Below are positions 22,894 to 32,763 of a stretch of DNA of 33,694 nt, piece after piece; position 1 is the first letter of the stretch; every line of letters begins with the position of its first letter. The position numbers and the translations under genes are program-made. A model generated the notes under the pieces. That model saw nothing but the letters and a program-made list of their open reading frames with translations. It did not search any database and had not been told where the DNA came from. Origin of the DNA: Clostridiisalibacter paucivorans DSM 22131 (GTDB taxonomy: Bacteria > Bacillota > Clostridia > Tissierellales > Clostridiisalibacteraceae); assembly GCF_000620125.1 (NCBI RefSeq), contig NZ_KK211076.1, positions 1-33,694 of the forward strand. Reading direction: 5' to 3'.

Positions 22894-24153
22894 GTGATAT
22901 ATTTGGAATACAATACTATATGGAAATTTTTATTGCTCATTATATTGCTATTCTTTTCTGGCTTCTTTTCTGCTTCAGAAACTGCCCTTATGTCATTAAG
23001 TAAGATTAGAATACGACATATGGCTGAAAAAAAGATAAAAAAAGCTGAACTTGTAAATAAATTGATTCAAAATCCCAATAGATTATTGGGTGCCATATTA
23101 GTTGGAAACAATATAGTAAATATAGGGGCCTCAGCATTGGCTACATCTCTAGCCATAGACTATTTTGGAAACTCTGGAGTAGGTATTGCCACAGGTATAA
23201 TGACTATATTAGTACTCATCTTTGGAGAAATAACGCCTAAATCATTGGCAACCCAGCACTCAGAAAAGGTCTCACTCAAGGTGGCCAGTATTATATCTAA
23301 TATAACAATAATATTGAATCCACTGGTTACCATATTAATCCGCATAACTAATATCATCATAAATATCTTTGGTGGCAAAACTGAAAAAAAGCAACCCTTC
23401 ATTACTGAAGAAGAACTCAAAACTATAGTTACTGTTAGTCATGAAGAAGGTGTCCTAGAAGGTGAAGAGAAAAAAATGATATATAATGTCTTTGAATTTG
23501 GTGATTCACAAGCAAAGGATGTCATGACTCCTAGGACAGATATGATTACTTTAGATATAAATTCTACTTATGAAGAGATACTATTTGTTTTTAAAGAAGA
23601 ACAATTTTCTAGAATACCTATATACGAAGATAGTTACGACAATATAGTAGGTATTCTATATATAAAAGATTTGATATTTTTTCAAACTAAACAAGAAAAG
23701 TTTAATATAAAAAAATATATGAGAACTCCATACTTTACATACGAATTTAAAAGTACGGCAGAACTATTTTATGATATGCGTAATAATCGTATCCCCATAG
23801 CCATAGTATTAGATGAATATGGGGGTACTGCTGGTATAGTCACCATAGAGGATTTAGTTGAAGAAATTGTAGGGGATATAGCCGATGAATATGACAAATA
23901 CGAAAAGGAGATAGAGGTAATAAAAGATAATGAATATATTGTAGATGGTAGTACTAGGATTGACATGGTAAATGAAATGCTGGGATTAGATATAGAATCC
24001 GAAGATTTCGACTCCATAGGCGGATTTGTCATAGGTATCATAGGTAAAATCCCCAAACCAGGTGAACAGGTCAATTACAATAATATAAAATTTATTATAG
24101 AAAGTATTGAAAAAAACCGCATAGAGAAATTAAAGATTATAATATCTATATAA
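22894..24153 (+). CDS. CNNM/CorC-type membrane protein with CBS pair (hemolysin C family)
   Basis: About 419 residues. A DUF21 transmembrane domain (about 10-185; [50 protein letters not shown]) is followed by two CBS domains (about 200-330; [56 protein letters not shown]) and a CorC_HlyC domain (about 340-415). Such proteins are linked to Mg2+ efflux or other divalent-metal handling. The start is not an ATG: GTG 22894 is two bases from AGGAG, and TTG 22903 is eleven bases away. Its end overlaps the convergent ZIP gene by eight bases. Confidence 0.92.
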   Translation: MIYLEYNTIWKFLLLIILLFFSGFFSASETALMSLSKIRIRHMAEKKIKKAELVNKLIQNPNRLLGAILVGNNIVNIGASALATSLAIDYFGNSGVGIATGIMTILVLIFGEITPKSLATQHSEKVSLKVASIISNITIILNPLVTILIRITNIIINIFGGKTEKKQPFITEEELKTIVTVSHEEGVLEGEEKKMIYNVFEFGDSQAKDVMTPRTDMITLDINSTYEEILFVFKEEQFSRIPIYEDSYDNIVGILYIKDLIFFQTKQEKFNIKKYMRTPYFTYEFKSTAELFYDMRNNRIPIAIVLDEYGGTAGIVTIEDLVEEIVGDIADEYDKYEKEIEVIKDNEYIVDGSTRIDMVNEMLGLDIESEDFDSIGGFVIGIIGKIPKPGEQVNYNNIKFIIESIEKNRIEKLKIIISI

Positions 24154-24958
24154 ACAACAATAAGCTAACCGCCATCACAATCATCCCTCCTATTAGACCA
24201 TATATAGATAGATGATGCTCTCCATATTTTTCTGATGCAGGCAATAATTCATCTAAAGATATATATACCATTATTCCTGCTACCATAGCAAATAGTATAC
24301 CAAAGGTTAAATCGTTAAAAAGTCTAGATAACAATACATAACCTAATATAGCTCCTGCAGGTTCCGATAGCCCTGATATAAAAGAATAATAAAACGCCTT
24401 TCTTTTATTTCCAGTAGCATAATATATAGGCACCGATACAGCTATACCTTCAGGTATATTATGTATAGCTATGGCTACAGCTATAGGTAACCCTAGACTT
24501 GGATCTTTGAGTGCCGCTGTAAATGTAGCTAATCCTTCAGGAAAGTTATGTATGCCTATAGCCAATGCTGACATCATCCCCATACGCATTAAGCTCTGTT
24601 TCTTTACATCCTCATTTTCTTCATCTGTTATTTCTTCTACAGAACGCATAGAATGAGGATTTTCAAAACTAGGTACTAGTTTATCAATAATAGCGATTAA
24701 AAACATACCACCAAAAAAGCCCCCTGCAGTAGCCCAAGAGCCTGACTTGATTCCCATCTCTGCCACTAAAGATTCCTTCGCCTTTAACAATATTTCTGCA
24801 AAGGAAACATAAATCATAACTCCAGCAGAAAAACCTAACGATACAGATAAAAACTTAGTATTAGTTTTTTTAGCAAAAAATGCCAATGCACTACCTATCC
24901 CTGTAGCTAAACCAGCAAATAGTGTGAGGCCAAACGCAAATAAAATATTTTGTTCCAT
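24146..24958 (-). CDS. ZIP-family divalent metal transporter (ZupT-like)
   Basis: A 270-residue protein with about eight hydrophobic segments. The two transport-site motifs are [10 protein letters not shown] and [16 protein letters not shown], each with the His-Asn-x-Pro-Glu-Gly core of the ZupT/GufA branch. A short charged cytoplasmic loop ([15 protein letters not shown]) separates the halves. Family members import Zn2+ and other divalent metals. It is convergent with, and overlaps by eight bases, the CNNM-type gene, so two metal-related membrane proteins are antisense at their 3' ends. AGGAGA precedes ATG 24958. Confidence 0.92.
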   Translation of the reverse strand: MEQNILFAFGLTLFAGLATGIGSALAFFAKKTNTKFLSVSLGFSAGVMIYVSFAEILLKAKESLVAEMGIKSGSWATAGGFFGGMFLIAIIDKLVPSFENPHSMRSVEEITDEENEDVKKQSLMRMGMMSALAIGIHNFPEGLATFTAALKDPSLGLPIAVAIAIHNIPEGIAVSVPIYYATGNKRKAFYYSFISGLSEPAGAILGYVLLSRLFNDLTFGILFAMVAGIMVYISLDELLPASEKYGEHHLSIYGLIGGMIVMAVSLLLFI

Positions 24959-25064
24959 ATAGTGTCTCCTTTCTTGTCAATATAATATTTTATACCCCTT
25001 TTTATATCAATTTCACAAAAACATAAAATTTTATAATATTTAGTATATATTTTGTTGAAAAATG

Positions 25065-25093
25065 TAGAAAAATGTAAAATTTTCTTGTATAAT
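25065..25093 (+). promoter_or_regulatory. Possible promoter of the GGDEF-EAL gene
   Basis: TAGAAA (25065-25070), a 17-base spacer and a perfect TATAAT (25088-25093) lie about 53 bases before the start codon. Confidence 0.45.
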
Positions 25094-25145
25094 TTTTATA
25101 TAGGCATACATATTCGATGTCAGTACTTTGATAGGAGGATACAAT

Positions 25146-27746
25146 ATGAGGATTGCATATAGCATAGCATTATATATTATTCCACCAATTATACTATTTT
25201 TTTCATCTTTTTCTTATGCCCAAAGATCTACTATAAAGTTACAATTAGATGAAAATTATCCTCCTTTTTCTTTAAAATATAATAATTATATATATGGATT
25301 TGATAAAGATTTAATGAATCTAATATTTAATAATAAAGATTATATTTTAAAGTATTCTTCTGGCTCTTGGAAGGATTTATTGACAAATGTAAAAAAAGAC
25401 AATATACATATAACAAGCTTGATTGCTAAAAATAAAGAGAGGGAAAAATTCCTTTTCTTTACTAAACCAGTGTTACAGTCATATACAGGAGTATATTCTA
25501 TTAAAAATTTTATTGACGTCTCATTAGAAAATTTGAGTCAGTATAAAATAGGTGTAGTAGATAGTTATTATGAAGAAGGCATACTGAGAGATATATTGAA
25601 TATAGATGACTACATAACCTACGAAAATCCCAATGACCTCATACATGGACTTATGTCTCAAGAGGTAGATATAGTGTTTTCAAACCAAGATGTAATGGAT
25701 TATTATATAATTCAAAAAAACTTAAAATCTATAATTATCCCTAGAATAACTAATAGATTTCCAGTGGACTTTTGTTATGGCATTAATAAGTCACATCCCG
25801 AATTAGTAAAATATATAAACAATCGCATTGAAGAATTGAAAAAAAATGGTATCTATGAGGAATTATATATTAAATATTTTTATGATCATTCTCAAGACTA
25901 TATGAGAAAAAAACAATATAAGACTTATTTTATAATTTCTATTTCTTTTATTCTTCTAATCATAATATTTATTTTTACAAGATTATATATAAAATACCTT
26001 AGACAAAAGATAACAAAAGAAAAGTCACTATCTCAAAATATTATAGATAATTCCAATATCTTTATAGTTCTATGGAAGATAGATGGCAGTATCATCTCTA
26101 TAAACAAATTTACTGAAAGAACTATAGGATATAGTGAAGAATACATAAGATTTAAGAAATGGGATCAATTTGTAGACTTTTCCAGTACAAATGTGGATAA
26201 AAATTTCATAATAGAAAAAGTAAATTCTGGTATTAATTTAGAGAATATTATAGCCCCCATAATATCTAAAGACAATAAAAAAATAGATGTTTCATGGAAT
26301 ATATGTATATTACCTCATATGGATAATGAAAAGATCTTTGGTATATCCATGGGTATCGATATATCTCAAAGGTTAAAAACAGAAAATCAACTTACTAATA
26401 CAATAGAAGAATACAAACAGGCACAGAAAAAAATAAAGTATATGGCATATTATGATAGCTTGACACAACTACCAAATAAAATAAATTTTAAATCTATGCT
26501 GACAAACTACATTAGCAACGCAATTAAAGATAATACAAAAATAGCAATACTATTTCTTGATTTAGATAATTTTAAAGCAGTAAATGATACCTTTGGCCAT
26601 TCCACTGGAGATACATTGATAAAAAAAGTAGCCTATAGACTTAAGTCCATATCTACTGGTCAAGTTTCAGTGGCAAGGATGGGAGGAGATGAATTTATAT
26701 TATCTATTACTAATATATACTCCCGTAGAGAAATAATAGATACATTAGAAGAAATAATAAACTTATTTAATACTCCATTTAATATAAATAATCGCAACCT
26801 CTATATAAGTGCTAGCATAGGTATTTCCATATATCCTGATAATGGTGTTACAGAACAATCTTTATTTAGAAATGCTGATGTAGCAATGTATAAGGCTAAA
26901 AAACAAGGAAAAAATAAGTATCACTTCTTTACCAATGCCCTATATGAAGATACTCTAAAGAGTTTAGAATATGAACAAGATTTGAGAATGGCATTATCTA
27001 GAAAAGAATTGGAATTACACTATCAACCAATTATAGATATATCAAAACATAAAATAATCTCTGTAGAAGGATTGTTACGATGGAGACATCAGTCTAAAGG
27101 AATGATATCACCAATGGATTTCATTCCCATAGCTGAAGAAACTGGACTTATTATTCCTATAGGTGAATGGGTAATAGAATCTGCATGTTCTCAATTGGTA
27201 AAATGGAGAAAACAAGGTATAAAAAATATAAAGATGTCTATTAATTTATCTCCATATCAAATCCAATATAGTAATCTAAGCAATACTATAAAAGATATAT
27301 TGGATAAAACATCTTGTCCTGCTGAACATTTACAACTTGAAATAACCGAATCAATGGCAATAGTAGACTTAGATAAAACTATATATTTCTTAAGAGAAAT
27401 GAAGGCTTTAGGAGTAAAGATAGCCCTTGATGACTTTGGTACAGGCTATTCTGGTCTAAATTATCTTGCTAAATTACCCATAGATACTGTGAAAATAGAT
27501 AAAGAATTCATAAAAGAAATACCTAATAATTGTCATTGTAGTTCTTTATTAAATGCCATAATAGAATTATCTCATCAATTGGGAAAAGATGTTATTGCTG
27601 AAGGTGTAGAAAATAAAATACAACTTGATTTATTAAATTCCTATAAATGTGATATGGTTCAAGGATATTATTTTAGCAAACCACTATCATCTTTAAAAAC
27701 TTTTGAATTTATGAAAGGCTTTGATATAGATACTGGAAAAGAATAG
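25146..27746 (+). CDS. Membrane c-di-GMP enzyme: solute-binding sensor, PAS, GGDEF and EAL
   Basis: About 866 residues. Order: signal-like N-terminus; family-3 solute-binding domain outside the membrane (about 25-255; LQLDENYPPFSLKYNNYIYGFDKDLM); membrane helix near 260-282; PAS domain (about 295-400); GGDEF domain with intact GGDEF at 513-517; EAL domain with EGL at 641-643, ITES, DDFGTGYSGL (Asp762, Asp763), VKIDKEFI, AEGVEN and QGYYFSKP. The usual inhibitory RxxD before GGDEF is absent (TGQV). EAL metal residues appear complete. It could make, degrade, or both make and degrade c-di-GMP according to an external ligand. TTG 25128 is in frame, but AGGAGG and ATG 25146 fix the start. Confidence 0.93.
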   Translation: MRIAYSIALYIIPPIILFFSSFSYAQRSTIKLQLDENYPPFSLKYNNYIYGFDKDLMNLIFNNKDYILKYSSGSWKDLLTNVKKDNIHITSLIAKNKEREKFLFFTKPVLQSYTGVYSIKNFIDVSLENLSQYKIGVVDSYYEEGILRDILNIDDYITYENPNDLIHGLMSQEVDIVFSNQDVMDYYIIQKNLKSIIIPRITNRFPVDFCYGINKSHPELVKYINNRIEELKKNGIYEELYIKYFYDHSQDYMRKKQYKTYFIISISFILLIIIFIFTRLYIKYLRQKITKEKSLSQNIIDNSNIFIVLWKIDGSIISINKFTERTIGYSEEYIRFKKWDQFVDFSSTNVDKNFIIEKVNSGINLENIIAPIISKDNKKIDVSWNICILPHMDNEKIFGISMGIDISQRLKTENQLTNTIEEYKQAQKKIKYMAYYDSLTQLPNKINFKSMLTNYISNAIKDNTKIAILFLDLDNFKAVNDTFGHSTGDTLIKKVAYRLKSISTGQVSVARMGGDEFILSITNIYSRREIIDTLEEIINLFNTPFNINNRNLYISASIGISIYPDNGVTEQSLFRNADVAMYKAKKQGKNKYHFFTNALYEDTLKSLEYEQDLRMALSRKELELHYQPIIDISKHKIISVEGLLRWRHQSKGMISPMDFIPIAEETGLIIPIGEWVIESACSQLVKWRKQGIKNIKMSINLSPYQIQYSNLSNTIKDILDKTSCPAEHLQLEITESMAIVDLDKTIYFLREMKALGVKIALDDFGTGYSGLNYLAKLPIDTVKIDKEFIKEIPNNCHCSSLLNAIIELSHQLGKDVIAEGVENKIQLDLLNSYKCDMVQGYYFSKPLSSLKTFEFMKGFDIDTGKE

Positions 27747-27768
27747 ACTATTCTTTTCCAGTATCTAT
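27726..27768 (+). terminator. Intrinsic terminator overlapping the end of the GGDEF-EAL gene
   Basis: A perfect 21-bp inverted repeat: 27726-27746 pairs with 27748-27768, and TTTT follows at once. The whole 5' arm, including the TAG stop (27744-27746), lies within the coding sequence. Confidence 0.88.
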
Positions 27769-27801
27769 TTTTAGAAATTTATCATTTTCTTAACTTATAT
27801 T

Positions 27802-30012
27802 CTAACATCCTGTCTCATAAGGATCTTTAGGTATAGGCATATCTTTTTTTATACCCTTAATAAAGCTATCCATCCATTTAGGCTGTTCAGGCACTCTATT
27901 CTCCTTAATCACATTTTGCCATTCTTCATCGGTCAGTCTACCTTGTGACTTATTCATATTTACAAATTCGTAATAGCTAAATACAGCACCTCTAGTAATA
28001 TACAGTTTACCATCTATTGGTACAACTACAAATATCTCACTAGCTGGACCTACTCCCACTTGAAAATATCCCCCTGCACTATATTGATTTGGACCTATAG
28101 TGTGTATATCGGATATAATCGCCATATTTTTATCGGTATCAGAGGTTATCTCAAACCATCTCATGCCATCACCAGCAAAAGAACTTGTAAGATATTCCAA
28201 TAATCCCCCATAAGTAAGTAAGTCATAATATTCTTGATCCGTTAATTCTTCATTATTAAGTTGCTTTACCGAACAATCTATCAAGAACTGTAATAACTCT
28301 TCAAATTTCTGTAATTTATCTTCCAAGCTTCCAGTCAAAAGGTTTCTATTTTTAAGATTTAATTTAGAATATTTAGTCAACCAAAGTAATCTCTCATATA
28401 CTTCTATATTTGGCTCTACATATCCCTTTATTTGTGGAGGCTCTTCACCACCTCCACATTCAGCACCACTCTGCTTACCATATAATACTGTATCATGTTT
28501 TAGTTCTGACCAACTAGCCAATGCCGTATTTAATGATTTATCTTCCCATACACTATTAGTCATAAAAGATGGATACCCGTCATCAAAAGTCCTAAGAAGC
28601 CCTTTTAATGTCCAAAGCCACCCATAATACATATTAGACCTGTATTTATCATCACTTATATTAGTAAACTTATTATTCATTTTATTAAATGCATCTACAT
28701 ATCCATCCCATTTTTCATTTTCTTTATTTACATCTATTTGAATATCATATGCCCTTTGAGACCCTAACACTGCCATAACATCAAGCCCTGATGGTATAGG
28801 TCTTTTTATAGGTTCTACCATTTCCTGTATGATTTCTGCATCAGGAACATATCTCTGTCCCATAAATCTAAATTGTTTTCCTACAGGCATATTTACCTGA
28901 GTATACTTAGCCTTTATTTTAGGCTCTGGTAATTTTTCTGCTTCTTCATATATTTTGTTTAATCTCTCTTTATCACTAAACTCACTTATATCGGGATTTT
29001 TTCCATATACATCTAAAATTAAATCTCTATAGTGATATAAGTTCAAATCATCCCCAGTTCCTACATAAAACCCTGTGGGTTCATATATATTTTCCCACAG
29101 CTGAATATCTATATCACCAGAGTCCTCATTGTTTAAAAACACAGTATAAGTTATAAGTAATGCCTGCAAAGTTTCCTCCATTGCCCTCTTTTCTTTTCCA
29201 TTTTCATCTAATATGTGAAGTGGAAAACCTACTTGTCCATACCACATCATAGCCTTGAAATATCTCTTTAAGTCGTCATTCCTAGTATAATGTCCTCTAG
29301 GTTTATACTGACTATAGTCCAATTGATATGGTAGTATATTGGATTTACTAAAACCCTTGTTTTCATCAATAAGTCCATACTCCTTTATAGCCATTTCTTT
29401 AGCACTTTGAGGTATATTTTCAGGTAACTCTTTATCAAGACATAATTGTGCTACAGAGAAAAAAGATATATTTTTTAACAATGTACTTTTTATTTGATCA
29501 TTTTTTGCATTATCATATAAATAAATAGATTTTTCAATCATATTGTTTGTAAGTTTTTCTAAAATACCTATGAGTTTTTCATTTTCCAATGTTCTAAGTG
29601 AATAATCATAAAATACATGATATACTTGAAGCACAGAATCAGTAGTTACAAAGGAGGGTATCTTCATATATTCATTGTTTTCATATATATAAAACAATTG
29701 TTCCTCCTTGGTTGGCATGACTACAAAACCATTTTCTATAATACTGTTCTTCTGTTCTTGAGTAAAGTCACCAAACTGTTCTAAATTCTCAATATTGGAT
29801 AAGTCCTTCTTTATCTCATATGGTGATACCTTCGCCTCATACTCCACAGGCTTAAATGGGATATTTACAGATTTGTCATCCCTTTGATAATCAAAATTTA
29901 TGTCCTCCGATGTAGCTATATTATCATTTCTAGTACAACCTATAGATACTAATAAAATAGTACTTATGTAAATACAACACAATAATAATGCTAGTTTTTT
30001 CCTCCTAAACAT
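27802..30012 (-). CDS. DUF3160 lipoprotein
   Basis: A 736-residue exported protein. A basic, hydrophobic leader ends in VSIGC (probable lipidated Cys26). The rest is the large DUF3160 domain: FVVMPTKEEQLFYIYENNEYMKIPSFVTTDSVLQVYHVFYD near the start, GVDVMAVLGSQRAYD-type text in the middle (GLDVMAVLGSQRAYD) and SGAECGGGEEPPQIKGYVEPN further on. The function of the family is unknown to me. It is largely helical by sequence, with no recognisable catalytic motif. It follows the FG-GAP-like gene with a short gap, so the two surface proteins are probably expressed together. Start at ATG 30012 with GGGGGAG upstream. Confidence 0.88.
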   Translation of the reverse strand: MFRRKKLALLLCCIYISTILLVSIGCTRNDNIATSEDINFDYQRDDKSVNIPFKPVEYEAKVSPYEIKKDLSNIENLEQFGDFTQEQKNSIIENGFVVMPTKEEQLFYIYENNEYMKIPSFVTTDSVLQVYHVFYDYSLRTLENEKLIGILEKLTNNMIEKSIYLYDNAKNDQIKSTLLKNISFFSVAQLCLDKELPENIPQSAKEMAIKEYGLIDENKGFSKSNILPYQLDYSQYKPRGHYTRNDDLKRYFKAMMWYGQVGFPLHILDENGKEKRAMEETLQALLITYTVFLNNEDSGDIDIQLWENIYEPTGFYVGTGDDLNLYHYRDLILDVYGKNPDISEFSDKERLNKIYEEAEKLPEPKIKAKYTQVNMPVGKQFRFMGQRYVPDAEIIQEMVEPIKRPIPSGLDVMAVLGSQRAYDIQIDVNKENEKWDGYVDAFNKMNNKFTNISDDKYRSNMYYGWLWTLKGLLRTFDDGYPSFMTNSVWEDKSLNTALASWSELKHDTVLYGKQSGAECGGGEEPPQIKGYVEPNIEVYERLLWLTKYSKLNLKNRNLLTGSLEDKLQKFEELLQFLIDCSVKQLNNEELTDQEYYDLLTYGGLLEYLTSSFAGDGMRWFEITSDTDKNMAIISDIHTIGPNQYSAGGYFQVGVGPASEIFVVVPIDGKLYITRGAVFSYYEFVNMNKSQGRLTDEEWQNVIKENRVPEQPKWMDSFIKGIKKDMPIPKDPYETGC

Positions 30013-30042
30013 TTAATCTCCCCCACTAAATAATAGTTTTTA

Positions 30043-30870
30043 TTATAATATTTCTGTTATAAATTTGTTGTCTTTATACTTTAAAATTATCCAATGTTTT
30101 CCATTAATCTCTTTTATATAGGCCTTTATATTATTGCCATCTTTTTCTATAGCAAATATATCATCAAAGGGTTCACTTTCTAACATTCCCTCAAACCCAA
30201 ATCCTTCCCATCTATATGTATTTATAACCCTCTGCCCATCTTTAAGCATCTCAATAGATACCAATTCATCTCTACCATCATCATTTATATCTACAAATAT
30301 ATAATCATCAAAGGGTTTAGATAATCTGGACCCTCTCCATTTGGGAAATAATATATTATCCTTCCAATTATATATATATGGTCTTTTGTCCATAATTGGA
30401 TGAAATTTTGTCTCTTTATATACACCTATGGATATCTCTATATTTTTATCTCCATCTATATCTGCCATTTGAATCTTCCATGGATTAAAATTAGTAAAAT
30501 CTCTATTATAGATCTCCATTAAACCATCATTGAATGTATATATCTTTATCCTCTGTCCATAAATCTCCTCTTCTTTACCAGTAATCAATAATATCTCATC
30601 AGTAAAGTCTCCATCTATATCTCCAATATCAATACTCTTTATGTAATTATAATTTCCATCTATATTATATTCTTCTAACAAAATATTTCCATGGGAATAT
30701 ATCTTCATGCCATTATCTTCTATATACACACTATGCTCCTTACCCTGTATAGACATCGTATACTGTTCATATCTATCAATATCACCTTCATAAAATTGAA
30801 CAAATATAAACAATAATAATATAAATAATATGTATTTATAATTCTTATTTTTCATAATACAGTAATGCAT
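30043..30870 (-). CDS. Membrane-anchored FG-GAP/VCBS-like repeat protein
   Basis: About 275 residues. One hydrophobic segment near the N-terminus (about 12-27) is followed by an extracellular beta-propeller-like part. Three calcium-loop repeats are visible: DIGDIDGDFTDEIL, MADIDGDKNIEIS and FVDINDDGRDELVSIE, in the DxDGDxxDE style of FG-GAP repeats. No enzyme motif is seen. The start is uncertain. ATG 30870 has AAGGA five bases before it and lies inside the cas6 end; ATG 30855 would overlap the cas6 stop as ATGA. Either way translation is coupled to cas6, although the functions look unrelated. The DUF3160 gene follows. Confidence 0.75.
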   Translation of the reverse strand: MHYCIMKNKNYKYILFILLLFIFVQFYEGDIDRYEQYTMSIQGKEHSVYIEDNGMKIYSHGNILLEEYNIDGNYNYIKSIDIGDIDGDFTDEILLITGKEEEIYGQRIKIYTFNDGLMEIYNRDFTNFNPWKIQMADIDGDKNIEISIGVYKETKFHPIMDKRPYIYNWKDNILFPKWRGSRLSKPFDDYIFVDINDDGRDELVSIEMLKDGQRVINTYRWEGFGFEGMLESEPFDDIFAIEKDGNNIKAYIKEINGKHWIILKYKDNKFITEIL

Positions 30871-31583
30871 CCAAATCCTTGGGAATTCTTTGCACCTATT
30901 CCACAGGATAGTGCTATCTTGATAAGGGTTTTATCTCCTTCTATCTTTAGCAGTCCATTCCATCCATTTATTATTAACCCCTTATATTTTGTAATCCTTT
31001 TTCTCATCTTCTTTTCATCCAATGGATATATATTGAATCTATCTTTATAATCATTATATCCTATTGCCTCTGCTTTCTTTATAAGATTTCTCTTTATTTG
31101 TTTAGAAAAGAGGGTATCATTGGGACTATAATATATAGTTTTCTTACTGCCCTCTATGTTTACAGTAGAATAAGTCACTACAGGTGACAACGTTTTTACT
31201 ACAATTGATTCATTCTCTATATTGTCATTGTCTATTTCAACACCCTTTAGTTTTATCTTTTGTCCCTTTAATCTCAAATCATTAGATTTTAGGCAACTAT
31301 TTATAAAATCATTGGTAAAATCATCTACAATGCTGCCGATAACTAAAGAAACCTCATTTTTAAAGGTTATAGTCTTATCTTGTTTATTGAAATCATATCT
31401 ACCCATAAGGTCACTAAATGTAAACAATTTAAATGTCCTTTTTTCATATTCAAATCCCTTCTCATGTAAAAATTCTCTAAATGAATCATCTGATATATTT
31501 TTATATATAAATCCTTGTACAATATTATTGTAATGTATAGGTAATTTCAGATTATCACATTGAAATAACAATTTAGCCTGCAT
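30852..31583 (-). CDS. cas6: CRISPR-associated endoribonuclease Cas6
   Basis: A 243-residue protein. The C-terminal GCGIGAKNSQGFGCITVL is the glycine-rich loop that defines Cas6. The N-terminal KLPIHYNNIVQGFIY matches the first helix region of the family, where His17 is a possible catalytic residue. Cas6 cuts the pre-crRNA within repeats, leaving the 8-base ATTGAAAC-type handle, which is what the repeats at the window end would give. The gene is separated from the array by two unrelated genes and overlaps the FG-GAP-like gene. No other cas gene is visible in this window; they may lie beyond the array. Start at ATG 31583 with AAGGGAG upstream. Confidence 0.9.
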   Translation of the reverse strand: MQAKLLFQCDNLKLPIHYNNIVQGFIYKNISDDSFREFLHEKGFEYEKRTFKLFTFSDLMGRYDFNKQDKTITFKNEVSLVIGSIVDDFTNDFINSCLKSNDLRLKGQKIKLKGVEIDNDNIENESIVVKTLSPVVTYSTVNIEGSKKTIYYSPNDTLFSKQIKRNLIKKAEAIGYNDYKDRFNIYPLDEKKMRKRITKYKGLIINGWNGLLKIEGDKTLIKIALSCGIGAKNSQGFGCITVL

Positions 31584-31659
31584 ATATACACTCCCTTTTA
31601 TATCTAAGATTTCAACCCCAATTATACCATATTTTGTTATAATTTTGTCTCTATATTTA

Positions 31660-31697
31660 AAAAGACAAGGACTAAAAATATATAGTCCTTGTCTTTT
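31660..31697 (-). terminator. Intrinsic terminator after the NdpA-like gene
   Basis: A perfect 15-bp inverted repeat, AAAAGACAAGGACTA (31660-31674) with TAGTCCTTGTCTTTT (31683-31697). It separates cas6 from the NdpA-like gene transcriptionally. Confidence 0.85.
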
Positions 31698-31711
31698 ATC
31701 ACATATATGTA

Positions 31712-32725
31712 TTATTTATTGATTACTTTTCCCACATTTTTTATTAAAATTGATATGGTCCCATCTATATTATTTATAAATTCCACCTTGTCATCATCTC
31801 CATAATACTCAGTTGGTAGGTTTATTTCGATTCCTGTGTCTGTCTTTATCTTTTGATTTCTAAACTTCTTTTCCTCCCTTTCAGTCTCCACAGGGATTAC
31901 TTCCTCACTAACTCCTGTTTTTTTAACTTGTTCCACATATTCTGTCTTTAATTCTGGATTCTTTTCAAATACATGATGTGCTATCTTTTCAACATTAATC
32001 CCGCTATCTTCATCAATACTTTGAGCTACAACCTTCTTAATCTCACCTTGTTTCAAATAGTCTTCGCCAAAATATTTTTTTGTGAATTTATCAGTTGCCT
32101 TAGTAAATAATTTTACCTTTTCACTGGAAGACACTTCAGTTGAACATTTCAAAAACAGATCGGAAAAATAGAACATCTTTTCTCCATCTATTTCATATTT
32201 CTTTTCCAATAATTTTAACGTAAAATCTTCTAAGTTAATAATGGCACACTCTTCAACCCTTTGACTTTCTGAAGGTAAAGTGGTCTTTTGCTTAATAATT
32301 GAATTAACCCTTCCATCTCCACTATTTTCTATATTATGTATATATGAATGTTTATAATTGAATTTTAAAATACCCAGGTGTAATACATTGTCCAATTTAA
32401 ATAATAGGCATACTATATCAGCCGATGGAATGTTGACATGTTTTTTCATTATGTCAAATAATCTGGAAGCAATTAATGCCGTTGTAGAAGTGAATTTATC
32501 CCAATTATTGGACATTTCTTCACATAACTCTTTTATTGGATTCTCTTCACCTACAAACTCAGCATTCTTTAATTTACTATCTCTTAGAATTTTTTCTATA
32601 TGTTTTCCAATAAACTCTATTATATCAGCCTCTAGTTCTTGCTCTTTATCAGATAATACTGGCATTTCTATAGTATTGTCAAGAATATGTACTATTAAGC
32701 TTTTGACATTAAAATCTATAGACAT
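31712..32725 (-). CDS. NdpA/YejK-like nucleoid-associated protein
   Basis: A 337-residue soluble protein. The N-terminus FNVKSLIVHILDNTIEMPVLSDKEQEL, then FIGKHIEKILRDSKLKNAEF, the KLDNVLHLGILKFNYKHSYIH block and SDLFLKCSTEVSSSEKVKLFTKATDKFTKKYF match the 37-kDa nucleoid-associated protein family (NA37/NdpA). Enterobacterial YejK is associated with the nucleoid; the role in Firmicutes is not established. Start at ATG 32725 with GAGGAGGAT upstream, and a 15-bp terminator follows the stop. It lies between cas6 and a LURP-one-like gene with no clear functional link to either. Confidence 0.82.
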   Translation of the reverse strand: MSIDFNVKSLIVHILDNTIEMPVLSDKEQELEADIIEFIGKHIEKILRDSKLKNAEFVGEENPIKELCEEMSNNWDKFTSTTALIASRLFDIMKKHVNIPSADIVCLLFKLDNVLHLGILKFNYKHSYIHNIENSGDGRVNSIIKQKTTLPSESQRVEECAIINLEDFTLKLLEKKYEIDGEKMFYFSDLFLKCSTEVSSSEKVKLFTKATDKFTKKYFGEDYLKQGEIKKVVAQSIDEDSGINVEKIAHHVFEKNPELKTEYVEQVKKTGVSEEVIPVETEREEKKFRNQKIKTDTGIEINLPTEYYGDDDKVEFINNIDGTISILIKNVGKVINK

Positions 32726-32763
32726 TGTTTCATCCTCCTCATATAGCTATTAAATAAAAATCA

